A stretch of DNA of 64,000 nt from Bremia lactucae (lineage: Eukaryota > Oomycota > Peronosporomycetes > Peronosporales > Peronosporaceae): assembly GCF_004359215.1 (NCBI RefSeq), contig NC_090628.1, positions 1,330,800 to 1,394,799 of the forward strand. The letters run 5' to 3'. Positions 54,800 through 64,000 of this stretch are shown here, piece by piece. The notes below the pieces were generated by a model. The model did not search any database and was not told where the DNA came from. It saw only the letters and a list, made by a program, of their open reading frames with translations. The position numbers and the translations under genes were made by a program. The stretch's first letter is position 1. Each line of letters begins with the position of its first letter.

Positions 54800-57150
54800 A
54801 TCTATCTCTCTACTCTCAGCGTGTAAAATGCTGAGAAGGTGACCGACCTCATGAAATCCTCGAAGGATTCATATCGCGTATTGCTTCCGGTCTACGCTGG
54901 TTTGCAATTCCGCCTTGCGCTCCGCCTGCTGCCGGTTCGTTCTCGCTTCTCATTTCTGGAGGGGACCGCTCGCGGCATTCAATACTGTGTGCGCGTTGGA
55001 TGCAGCACCATTGAGAAAAGAATCGTCTCTTCTTTGAATGCGACCTCGCTGCTCATCTGTGGCATTATATCCACCGTCTTTTGGCGCCCTTTTTGTTATG
55101 CGGGCATTTTGGTTGGACATTGTCCTAGCAGCCAAGAGGAAGCTCCGATTGATGTGGGTGCTGGATGAGGCTGTAGTGAAGACGTTTGGCATACGCTCTG
55201 TGTCGTCACACTCCACTTTATCTGGTTCGGTCCAATTCGATGTCACTTTGACGGTCGTCATCCAACTTTCGGTATCCCCGATTTGCTGGTCATCTTTTCG
55301 ATAATGACCGTACACCTTCGACATTCATCAACTAAATAATGCTGTTTAACGGACAGCCTTCACCGCCGCCTCATGGTGTGGCGCGCGATCAAGCCTCTTC
55401 AGCTTTCTGTTTGCGAGTCCTGCGTCAGTCGTCAGTCGAAGTCAACCATAGGTCAGTGTGAAAAGATTCGATGGTGTCCAAGTGCCTCAGGTACAAAAAA
55501 CTTTCATTCTGTTTCACTTGCAGCGACAATATTGGATTTCCTTCCTTTAAAATGTTTATTTGCTCAATCGTTCCGCAAAGAAGCTGGATCCGACGGACAA
55601 GGCGGATTCTCCTAAACCATTTCTGCCCTGGATGACGCCGTCCACCCGCACAAGTTTCGTGTCTCCTTCCTTCTGCATCGCGACAAAATCACCGCGTTGG
55701 GTATAATTGAGCTCATACACATGCTACGCCACGTTATCAAGTAGATTCTCCTTCCGTCAAGCCATCTGCACGATGCCCACGGGTCCGGAACTAACGTCGC
55801 TATACTATTTCGCATAACTGTTTTGCACGAACGTATTTTTACACCCAGTTTGTGTGGAAAGCTTAATCTCAGAGAAACTGTGTCAGCTACCCAAACTTCA
55901 ACACCCAGCCATCCTTACAAGGAAAGAGGATTAGCTGATTGATCTCAATTAAATTGCGATTCAATTTTTATCGAAGCAGAAATTTTATGGAAGTTTATCA
56001 GCAAATTTCTTAAAAATGGCTAATTTTATGGTTTATACTTAAGCATTTAATATAGTAAATACATAAAAATAGGTACTGTCATCAGGATCATAATTTGAAG
56101 ATATAGGTTCAAAACCTACTCTGGAGTGTGTCCGTCGCTAGTTTTAACATAACGGGGATGAAGCGTCCAATTTTGGATAGCGAGACCAAGTCTTAAGTTT
56201 AATACTATCTGAACCGAGGCAGGAGCGGCACCGGACGTCAGTACTTAATCTAACGGGAGGGCAATTCTGCGCGAATAGGAGCGTGATGTTAAGATTACGT
56301 CACGTACAGCTTAGACGCCAGGGTACCGGTTTAATGATATACCTGTAGCTACATATATACTTATCTGACGGCGGGCATGACGTCACAAGGAGAGGACGTC
56401 AGTAGAAGCTTCTAGAATGTTCCAGAAGCTTTTAGGTGATGCTTGGTTTAGATGTAGTTATAGAGACAGTACGGTCAACAATTTTACAAGATCCAACATA
56501 GCGGGAATCAGTTGTGACCTCAATGTCGTTGGCTATAAGATCCCCGACCACGCGACTACTAATGAAGCCAAGGCCACCCGTAACATGTACGATGGGCTTT
56601 GGAGACGCAAAGCGGCGGAATTCCGGTGTCATAATGCTAAGGCCACCGCGAGTCTGATAGTATCCCCCCCAAAAGAGATCACTACAGCAAAGATAGCTAG
56701 AGCTTCCAGGTAAAGGTACAGCTTGGGTTGAAGGAGTTATCTCGTTTCGGGGCAAGCCGAAGTCCATATAAACGGGCTGCCGCACTCTGCCGGAACAGGC
56801 AGAGATTGAACGGAGCACGGTATGAAGCACTAGGCTTCACTCGTTGACAAGCTTAGCAAGCACGTATGCCCATGCGGACGAATTCATACTGGCGTGGCCA
56901 GTAGAAGTCGCGACTTATCGTAAGATAAGTTTATTACGTCTGAGATGACCAGTTATTGGTACTCATACCTGATGCGTAAGCGCAAATTATTATGGGTGGG
57001 AATGATGACATGAGCTGTGTCTCCTGCAATGGCTGTGTAATGCAGTAAACCGCTTCATTTTGTGTGTGCGATTCGTTGAGGATCGATACAATTTAAACAA
57101 TTCTTTTAAGAATTGTTGTGATGGATTTTACGGTTATCCATCAACCATTT
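54800..57150. other. unclassified repeat-like DNA, no supported gene
   Basis: Open frames occur on both strands (for example minus 54950-55324 and plus 56417-56713) but overlap each other and show no motif. TATAAACGGG near 56765 and the palindromic AGAAGCTTCTAGAATGTTCCAGAAGC near 56405 look like parts of an LTR promoter region. I could not find a matching copy in the window. Confidence 0.4.
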
Positions 57151-57159
57151 AAGAGCACT

Positions 57160-57430
57160 TTCTGGAGCTCCATTTTTTTGGCGTATGTTTGGACAATAAG
57201 GACCTCAAGAATGAACGAAAGCCTGCTTTAGGCTGAAGTCCTCCTGTTCCGCTACAGAGATCGCTTGATCAAGCGACTCTTGTTCGAGCCGAAATAGGTG
57301 ATTCTTGACAGGACCATCTGCAAGACCCTTAATAAACACGGTTACAGAGCATTCCAAAGTCTCCAAAATAGTATAGTTTGTCTCTGTAATGCTGGCTGAC
57401 GACAGGTGTTTGGATTGTTTTGGTTCATCA
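57160..57430 (-). pseudogene. gypsy gag fragment, minus strand
   Basis: The minus strand reads 'TVFIKGLADGPVKNHLFRLE', 'QESLDQAISVAEQEDFSLKQ' and 'AFVHS' before a stop. This is the conserved capsid end of oomycete gypsy gag, which normally runs on into a Pro-rich tail. It is downstream of a minus-oriented A-type LTR (57780-58269), so both may be one element. Confidence 0.7.
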
Positions 57431-57779
57431 AGACCTTATGATAATAAACTGCTGGCACGAATAGAAATATGAGTGAGATGTTAAGAGCTGATTGGAATCA
57501 CGGGCGAACTAGAATAATTTATTGTATGCAAGACTTGCCATTTGGTTTTCGAATGCATAATGCGGGGCGCTGAGAAAAATCCACTTTTACAGCTTAGCTA
57601 TCCCCTCCTTGGCATGATTCGAGCAGCGACTTATTAAAAGATGCCCCGTTACATAAAAAAGCGTGATACTATATGTAGCGAGGGCATCACGCTTCTTTGT
57701 GTTGCCAATCAAACGATGGCTTTGATTGTTATGCAACAGGGCACCTTTTGAAGGCGGGCACGTCGTAATGCGGCCACAC

Positions 57780-58269
57780 ACACACCCTAGCACAGCGAGG
57801 AAGCGGTTTAACCAGCTTCTCTTGCGTGCAGTGAGGTAGTTGCGGTAGGCGCGTTAGCGACCTCACCCACGCACTAAGTATTCTGGTTAAGTGTCGTCAC
57901 GGGAGCGATTATCCGGCTCTTCGTGCGCACTCACCAAGAAGGAAGTAGTTCTCAGATTGATTTATATTTTGTCATTGGAAATATAAATACCTATCTTTAC
58001 CAATCAAAATGTCATCTCTATAGATAACACTTAATATGTATTGCGAGCGTATCTTCTTAGATACCTCGCGTAACGGATGACGCTAGGCGTCATCGCTCCT
58101 AATGTGAATGCACCCTATGTGCATCACATACACAAGGTTGGTCACATGTGTGAACCAAACCCGAGTGCTGGGTCTAGTTACTTTAATTTAATAATTGACC
58201 ATCCCCTTAAGTACATCAAGTGTACTTGACGGGGACTGAGTAACATTAGGGCAACTTTAGCCCGTTACA
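57780..58269 (-). repeat. A-type gypsy LTR and leader, minus orientation
   Basis: On the minus strand it starts TGTAACGGG at 58269 and matches LTR A through the 'GATAAGTGTTATCTATAGAGATGAC' part to the leader with CACTGCACGCAAGAGAAGC; a further leader match reaches about 57750. A small hairpin with GCGTGATACTA..AGGGCATCACGC lies at 57660-57695. Confidence 0.8.
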
Positions 58270-58681
58270 CCTTCGCTAGAACTGCTTTAGTTCTAGCCAA
58301 CCTGCACTAATAACAATAACAAAGAGGTGTCTCCGAGTACTTCACAAACAAGACGTGCGGAGAAAGATTTTAAGTTGCTAAGGAGTCTTAGCAACTACAG
58401 GTCGATACTAAGAAGGCTTAGTATATGAAGAAGTAAAACTTTATTAATAAATTAAATTCCTACGTAAAGATCTTCTTGTCTGCTGACTTGAAATATTAAA
58501 AAGAGCTATGTTTGGTGATTTATTGTGCATCGTCTCTTATAGAAATTATATTTCTGTAACGGTACTCCTTTCCACTATCCAACAGCCACCAAAGTGAGTG
58601 ATATAGAGTTACGGAAAGTACTATTGTGTCCATCTCTGTAAGGGAGCATTTGCTGGTTTATTTCAAATTCAACTTCCACGG

Positions 58682-59488
58682 ATGGTAATTAAGGCTGTGC
58701 ACGTCGCCTATGAGGCAGCAAACCTGGCAGCTATACGACTAAATATTGCTGCGGCTGATGAGTCCACAACAGCAGCCACCCAGACGTCTATTACGAGACA
58801 GGTTGCATCCAACTCCGATTGGAGGCGTCTTTTAGGACAACTATAATGGCCTCCGATTCGTCCGGGAACGGTTGCTTCGAAACAGCGGACTCTAACGAGA
58901 CAGATCAAGTAATGACCTGTAAGATGTTGAAGTCATGGGACTTTCTTGATGAGGAGTCATCGTGTGATGACTCCGATAAAAGAATGACACTGGTGATGCA
59001 AAAATAGACCAACGGAACGAAGTGATCGTAAAGATCACTTTGAACGTAATGCCAATGCTTACTTTAGCCGAATGGAGAGCGACGACAATACGTTTCGTGC
59101 CGCTCCTCAAACAAAATTTGGCTGCCTTCTAAGGGCAACTTAATTCGGTGGTTTGACATGCCCAACGAACAATAAAAAAATCCTGTTGTTCAACCCATTT
59201 AGGTTTCACAAGACTGGTGAGGACGAAAACGACTTCTTCATCAATGCCTTTTCCGGCATTGGTGATACACTAACAAGCGTGCCAACGGTAGATTTTCCTT
59301 GTTTCAAGCTTAAAAACACTTATACCAAATGTGCAAAGGTAGGCTGCGAGGAAAATTGGTTACTACTCGTGACCGGTTTTAACAGAGGTCTAGTTGGTGC
59401 ACGCTATAAGCTGCACGGTTTGTCTACCTATGCAGGTTTTCTTTGCCTCTCGCGGAAAACCCATGTTCTTGCACCGTCAAGGGTGTAG
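58682..59488 (+). pseudogene. antisense ORF region of family D
   Basis: ATG 58682 starts 'MVIKAVHVAYEAANLAAIRL', related to the antisense frame at 28480. After stops the reading continues in 'MASDSSGNGCFETADSNETD' (58846-59007) and in an 111-codon open frame 59153-59488 ('LLFNPFRFHKTGEDENDFFI', 'GCEENWLLLVTGFNRGLVGA'). None of it matches a family known to me. It lies opposite to the direction of the element's integrase. Confidence 0.4.
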
Positions 59489-60009
59489 TCCATGTCCCTA
59501 GACCCTCAGTAAAGGACGTGCATCTCTTCTGATATGCCAGAAGGGAGTGAGAATTGGACTCTTAAAAGAGAGCCAGAAGCGCTCGTATTCCGATGGTCGT
59601 TGTGATTTATCGAATGGGTCTCGCCATACGGTTCGACGAGACGCGAAACATCCAACTAAAGTTGGGAGCGAGGATCCCAACTATCATGCGACGGTGGAAA
59701 CGCCATCAAACAAGATGACTCGTTCGAATCCCTTTATCCTCGCGGATATTCAACAGCGCTTGACTAGAAAGCGCATTTACCATCCAGTATTGGATGAGAA
59801 GAAGGGATGTAGACCGGATCGACTTACTCGTCGGGTTCGACCGATCGCCGCAATGGTCATCATAGTCGCGGCATCTAGCGATTGCGAGAGAAGGTAAACC
59901 ATGAGCGTCACTGTCGTCATGACTTACAGATGACGGCAAATGGTCTTTGCGTCAACCCGTCGGATGACCGAGCGAACATTGCGGTCAATCAAATAGCAAT
60001 CGAACGGGC

Positions 60010-60850
60010 GCTTCAAGCCCTTCGAGACGAGCTGGCGGTAGCTCGTCTAAAGAACGCATCCTTAAAGGATGGGTTGAACCGCCCAATCAGTCTCTGACGG
60101 ATGCTTTGGACCGTTTGATGTGGTTCGCAACCGGAAGAAGCCTTGTACTGGTAGTACGATCGGAGACGGTCAAGATATAATGTAGGACACACGCGCAATT
60201 TACGAAGCAGCTCATTCGTGTATTCGTTGATTTGGCGGTGTAAAACATGAAACGAGCCGATATACCTGGGCAGTAATTTTTACTGCCTGAGTCAATGTGT
60301 GATGAGCAAGAGCTAAGATCGGTCCTGCTCGAGCAAGAGACAGATCGGTCTTTCGTCGAGCAAGTCCCTTCTTCTTTAAGATAGAGTCACCATCAAATAA
60401 GGAAGGGATACGTGAATGGCGTAAGCCATTTACGAAGGACGTTGTATGCTTTGTTGGTTCATGCAACGTATCCGTGATGAAAAATTCTGCCATCCGCAGG
60501 AACTCACTCCAATACGCAAAGGAGTGCACGTTACTTAGAAGTGTTTCTTCGATTCTCCTGACGATCTGTTTCAGGATGGTCAAAAGTTGACATTTTCAAC
60601 CGCGGTCCGATTAGTTTGAACACAGACTGCCAAACCTTCGCTATGAACCGGAGACCTCGATCCAAAACCATTTCACGGGGTAATTCATGGAGTCAATACA
60701 TCAGTCGATAAAGATACGGGCACAACTTTCAGCCGCAACAAAATGTACCATCTTGCTGAAACGATCGACAGCACAAGAATACCATTATTCTTGTGATCGG
60801 CTTCGGGAAATCCGCTCATTTCTTGCTGGAGTAGTACTAGTTAATTAACG
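60010..60850 (-). pseudogene. gypsy integrase and C-terminal domain, minus strand
   Basis: Minus-strand order: 'RNNGILVLSIVSARWYIL'-like start of the core (about 60795-60740, frame-shifted), a degraded second catalytic region (about 60690-60620), 'RRIEETLLSNVHSFAYWSEF' and 'MAEFFITDTLHEPTKHTTSF' then 'VNGLRHSRIPSLF' (60565-60400), and 'LYLDRLRSYYQYKASSGCEP' near 60190-60110, the chromo-like end. Several shifts and a lost catalytic context show it is dead. Confidence 0.8.
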
Positions 60851-61357
60851 CTGATTACAGTGAACGTAGGGTGCCTCGATTACTTCACGTACACGACGTG
60901 CAGAGATATTTGTATATTAAGTTCTTTCGTAACGATCTTCCATATACTGACCTTAATATGTTAATAAGTAACTACATGTAAAGCGGACCGCCGAGTTGTG
61001 TCTTGTAACGATTGGCGGGGCTAATGTCAACTAAAATCAACTAATCAACACGACTAACGTCTTGTTTCCGCAATATTACCAAATCTAATAATATTGGGAC
61101 TATCAAGTGCTTTAATTTTTCTCTGTGATTTCATCACTAAAAGAGCTGTCAAAATTGCCAGTACTTTTAGCTTTAGTGTCAAAACATATAATTTAATAAG
61201 TGCAAAGAGGTTTAGCTCCAAAAATATTGTACAGCGTCACATTTTGAATGTGCATGGAAGCAAAAAAAATTAGGAGCTCAAAATATATTTCAATATTTCT
61301 TAAGCAAGGGAAGCTTTAACAAACTTCTCAGTTGAGATTCAATTACTATAAGTCCAG

Positions 61358-62818
61358 CTACAGTGAACCGTCTGACTGTGCTTCGGCATCCTTACAACTT
61401 TTGCCTCGTCCTCCGTGTTGTGGAATGTACCAGCAATGGTTGATGGCAATTCCACCAACCTTCGTTGCATCTACATCCGCGGTCATTGACCAGCTATCAT
61501 CAAACGTATTAAATTTTACTTGTAGCCACGTTGGGGAAACGCTGAGCGAAAAAAAACCGTAGGGGTAATGACCAGCGGCCCAAATGTTCTCCACATACTC
61601 TTCAGCATAAGGTGGAATTCCACTAGGTGATTCGTTCTGGATGCCTCCACCTGCTCCATTCTCAATAAAATGCGTCTTGAATGCCGCATAGTCATGTTTT
61701 TCACCGTGAGTGTGGCCATACAAAAAGAGCTGGATGCCAAGGCCTTCCAGCAACTCGCGCCATTTTTCAGCTGGTTCTGGCGCGTAGTGATTGTACGGTG
61801 AGTAGTGCGTATTCACAATCTTCCACGTCGCTTTCGAAGCCTTTGCAGCCTCGACGAGCTTCGAGCGAGAATCATCTCCCCATTCCTTAAGCTTCTTCAT
61901 GCAGGCATCAAACAAGCCAGTATCGCCACCAGCACAGAGACTATCACCACGCTTGACGTTTTCGCACGAGTCATCGTCTTTTCCAGAGTAGCCATAGCAT
62001 TGACAGCAAATCTGCTGAGCCCCGTGCGAATCAGCGTCATTCGTGTCTAAGTTGAAGATATCAATCGTTACGTTTGACGCTGGATCGGCGAGCGAGTGGA
62101 CGAAAAAATGGTCTGGCATGATCCAACGATTGTCCAGTGGACTTACATACTGCGATTGCAATCTAAACTTTTGATCCAAAGCTTCCAGCAACACGCTCGT
62201 TGAAGAGCACTTTATAGCCTGTTCCCCGTCGGTACATATGAAGCTAGCACCTCCGTAATCGTGATTTCCCATAACATTAACCCATGGAATTCCCGCCAAG
62301 CTCGGCGCGTTGTATTTCTCTTCAAATGTTTGCTGAAATCGATAGGCTTGATCCGTCGCCCCATGTAGACCGTCCCAGTAAAAGTTGTCTCCATGGCCAA
62401 TCACAACGGACGGTCGAGGCTGAGCCACAGCTGCGGCTTGTCCTAGTAAAATTGCCACGTATTCCATCGCATTGTAGTCCAAGACGGTGAACGATTTGCG
62501 ACGAGAGCAGCATGAGCCGCCATTTTTGACAATAGTACGACCCCAATCTCCAATCGCCAGCGCCGATACAGTGTACGTTTCCGTCAATGGGTCCGTCTTT
62601 TCCTCATCTTCTTCGAGCGAACCGCTACTAGCTCTTTCTCTGAAAATTTGACGCAACGGCTTAGGGCCACGCGACTTGTGATTCGTATTTGAAGCATCTC
62701 CTGGTTCCTCAGACTTGGCGGAACTATGCGACCTTGACGCTGTCACAGCAATGACGATAACAGCAACAACAATAGCGAGCGCTGCAACGACGCTAATCAC
62801 CAACATTTTTTTCTTCAT
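61358..62818 (-). CDS. membrane-anchored purple acid phosphatase-like enzyme
   Basis: ATG 62818, 486 residues. Residues about 5-27 form one hydrophobic segment after MKKK (signal anchor), then an acidic, Ser-rich linker to about residue 80. The metallophosphoesterase core has all five motifs in order: 'AIGDWGR' (metal Asp), 'GHGDNFYWDG' (Asp and Tyr), 'GNHDYGG' (Asn, His), 'VNTHYSPY' (His), 'YGHTHGEKHD' (two His). The Tyr in motif II is typical of purple acid phosphatases of the ACP5 type. Several Cys pairs (CCSRRK, CCQCYGYSG) suggest an extracellular or vacuolar fold. Expected activity: hydrolysis of phosphate monoesters with an Fe/Zn-type centre. No intron. Substrate unknown. Confidence 0.85.
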   Translation of the reverse strand: MKKKMLVISVVAALAIVVAVIVIAVTASRSHSSAKSEEPGDASNTNHKSRGPKPLRQIFRERASSGSLEEDEEKTDPLTETYTVSALAIGDWGRTIVKNGGSCCSRRKSFTVLDYNAMEYVAILLGQAAAVAQPRPSVVIGHGDNFYWDGLHGATDQAYRFQQTFEEKYNAPSLAGIPWVNVMGNHDYGGASFICTDGEQAIKCSSTSVLLEALDQKFRLQSQYVSPLDNRWIMPDHFFVHSLADPASNVTIDIFNLDTNDADSHGAQQICCQCYGYSGKDDDSCENVKRGDSLCAGGDTGLFDACMKKLKEWGDDSRSKLVEAAKASKATWKIVNTHYSPYNHYAPEPAEKWRELLEGLGIQLFLYGHTHGEKHDYAAFKTHFIENGAGGGIQNESPSGIPPYAEEYVENIWAAGHYPYGFFSLSVSPTWLQVKFNTFDDSWSMTADVDATKVGGIAINHCWYIPQHGGRGKSCKDAEAQSDGSL

Positions 62819-63725
62819 CTTCGATATCAGTTACGACTTGAATGCAAGAAATATACTGCACGTCATTACGCTCTTAACGAAGTCTGCACATCAATCACAT
62901 ATGTCCTGCCCATCAAAGAAAATTCAGAAAAGAGAATAGAATTCATGCAAAATCCATGAAGTTACGAATGTCAGATTTTGTCATCTATTGCGAAGCCAAA
63001 ATACCTTACTAGGTCGAATGTAGCTCCCAAATTATGTTCAATGTCATCGCCGTGACCACGGACTGCATCGTAAAACGAAAATCGATGTAAAAGTGCGAAT
63101 GTTTGATAGCGATTCATTGCTCAACCACCGCCCGTTCGCTTGTGTGTAGCAGCAACTGGCGGGGTTGATTTAAAGACTTGAATCAAGCAATTATACAGAC
63201 CACAGCTTGAGGTTACGACGCGTCTGTCGTATTTACAGTAATTATTAATTTCTTTAGAAATGTCGGAGTAATAATATGCAAATTTGCAGCTTTGCGTAAA
63301 TGCGCGTCAACGACCGCCTTTGCCTCCTTAGACCACTACGACCACTTGAGGAGAAATACATTAGTGCTCAGAGACAAAGCACTTCGTTTCCTCAGCGCCT
63401 CAATGCATGCACAGATCATCAAATACAATGAATGAATTGTGACGTCATCAAACTTTCCTTCAGAGAAATTATGAGGGACATCTCACAAGAATTCGACTGC
63501 TACTCGGAATTTAGATAAAATTAGAAATTGCAGTTAATCTTTAAGATATTGGCCATTTGCAGCAAAGTTGTTCTCGATTCCTCGGATCTTTGTGATGTCC
63601 GAGCGAAGGCACGTCAGGGTTATGAACGCCTGAAGACTCGTTTGGACTTTTTTGAGCGGATAATGCTGAGGGATCCGCGTTACTCGCCGATGACCCTCGC
63701 TTTCTAAGTCCAGTTCGTGGTGGGA
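62819..63725. other. no supported gene
   Basis: Upstream region of the phosphatase gene (promoter expected within 62819-63100) and then AT-rich DNA. The last 150 bp before the LTR (GGTGGGA at 63719-63725) could be the 3' interior of a copia element if the following LTR is a 3' LTR. Confidence 0.4.
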
Positions 63726-64000
63726 TGTAACGGGGTGTATCGTTACATGAAATTAACAATAAAAGATTGTTAATTAATATTATCCAAAAGGTAGATAATA
63801 TTTGGAGGAAATTACTTTAAATAGTAATTTCCTGAATTCTTATCCATAAATAGGTATAGACCATTATGTCTATTTATTCCGCAGACTAATCAGCTGTAGA
63901 AGTAATCAAAGAGAGTTACGAGATAAGATAGATAAGAATTCATTTACATGTTTAGTATTAGTTTATAGTTAAGACAACATTTACAAAGATAGATTAACAA
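63726..64000 (+). repeat. copia-type LTR, runs off the window
   Basis: TGTAACGGGGTGTATCGTTAC at 63726 matches the LTR at 50231 through 'AAAAGGTAGA..AATATTTGGAG', 'TATAGACCATNATNTCTA' to the window end. Whether it is a 5', 3' or solo LTR cannot be seen; GGTGGGA just before could be a polypurine tract. Confidence 0.75.

Larger units (their letters stand above)
58290..61130 (-). mobile_element. gypsy family D remnant, minus orientation
   Basis: Pieces of the D LTR (compare 28624-29115) stand at both ends: 60850-61130 (5' side) and 58290-58560 (3' side), both minus. Between them the minus strand has integrase and its C-terminus (60850-60010) but no gag, protease or RT, so most of the interior is deleted. 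Plus-strand (antisense) frames fill 58682-59488 next to the 3' LTR. Confidence 0.7.

Noticed and set aside
54950..55324. Minus-strand ORF of 124 codons
   Set aside because: Polar composition could be coding, but it overlaps an equally long plus-strand ORF, has no motif and lies in repeat-like DNA; I could not choose.
56095..56130. Second tRNA-like B box (GGTTCAAAACC)
   Set aside because: No A box, no arms; a chance match in AT-rich DNA.
63541..63759. Minus-strand ORF of 72 codons at the window end
   Set aside because: It runs across the start of an LTR and has no motif; it could be copia interior but is not supported.

Overview
The window looks like nuclear DNA of an oomycete, most probably a downy-mildew-like member of the Peronosporaceae. 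The evidence is short introns (about 51-73 bp, GTRNGT donors, CTAAC/CTAAT-type branch sites), compact genes with short gaps, oomycete-style Ty3/gypsy and Ty1/copia LTR elements whose LTRs start TGTAACGGG, and an AT-rich oomycete-like mitochondrial insert. I had no database, so product names rest on motifs and family knowledge.

Layout. 1-633: relic of a pogo/Tigger-like DDE transposase. 1311-11699: one very large chromatin-reader gene (DDT, two bromodomain-PHD modules, several PDZ-like repeats, an AP2-like motif, a WSD/WHIM-like block). 11864-12877: a 1-kb MULE-derived element with long terminal inverted repeats and a candidate 8-bp target duplication. 13141-14688: MNN1-type mannosyltransferase. 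15666-17990 (minus): Rtf1-like Plus3 protein of the PAF1 complex.

18284-39028 is a nested retrotransposon block. Two gypsy copies (A 19068-26636 and B 32896-38375) share a 1,907-bp stretch in which I saw no difference; the rest of the two copies is clearly diverged. A third family (C) is present as three LTR pieces and an inverted pair of gag fragments. Between A and C lie a mitochondrial insert carrying the start of atp6, two strong hairpins, a solo LTR of a fourth family (D) and a tRNA-like repeat. Element A carries a SINE with a 17-bp target duplication; B has the empty site.

40845-50065 is a gene island, mostly on the minus strand: an ARM/HEAT-like protein, two uncharacterised genes, a broken CEP104-like flagellar-tip gene (plus strand), a bZIP factor, a RING/zinc-ribbon protein, a Ser-rich protein, a tiny twin-CX9C mitochondrial protein and an HTATSF1/CUS2-type splicing factor. 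50231-61130 is again transposon-derived: a copia element with an internally inverted RT piece, a second copy of the tRNA-like repeat and minus-strand gypsy relics. 61358-62818 (minus) is a membrane-anchored purple-acid-phosphatase-like enzyme, and a copia-type LTR starts at 63726 and runs off the window.

Main candidates for something undescribed: (1) an antisense ORF that starts about 115-145 bp inside the 3' LTR in two different gypsy families; (2) the decaying CEP104-like gene, which fits a lineage that has lost flagella; (3) the DDT/bromodomain/PHD/PDZ/AP2 fusion protein; (4) the duplication joined at a near-perfect palindrome.
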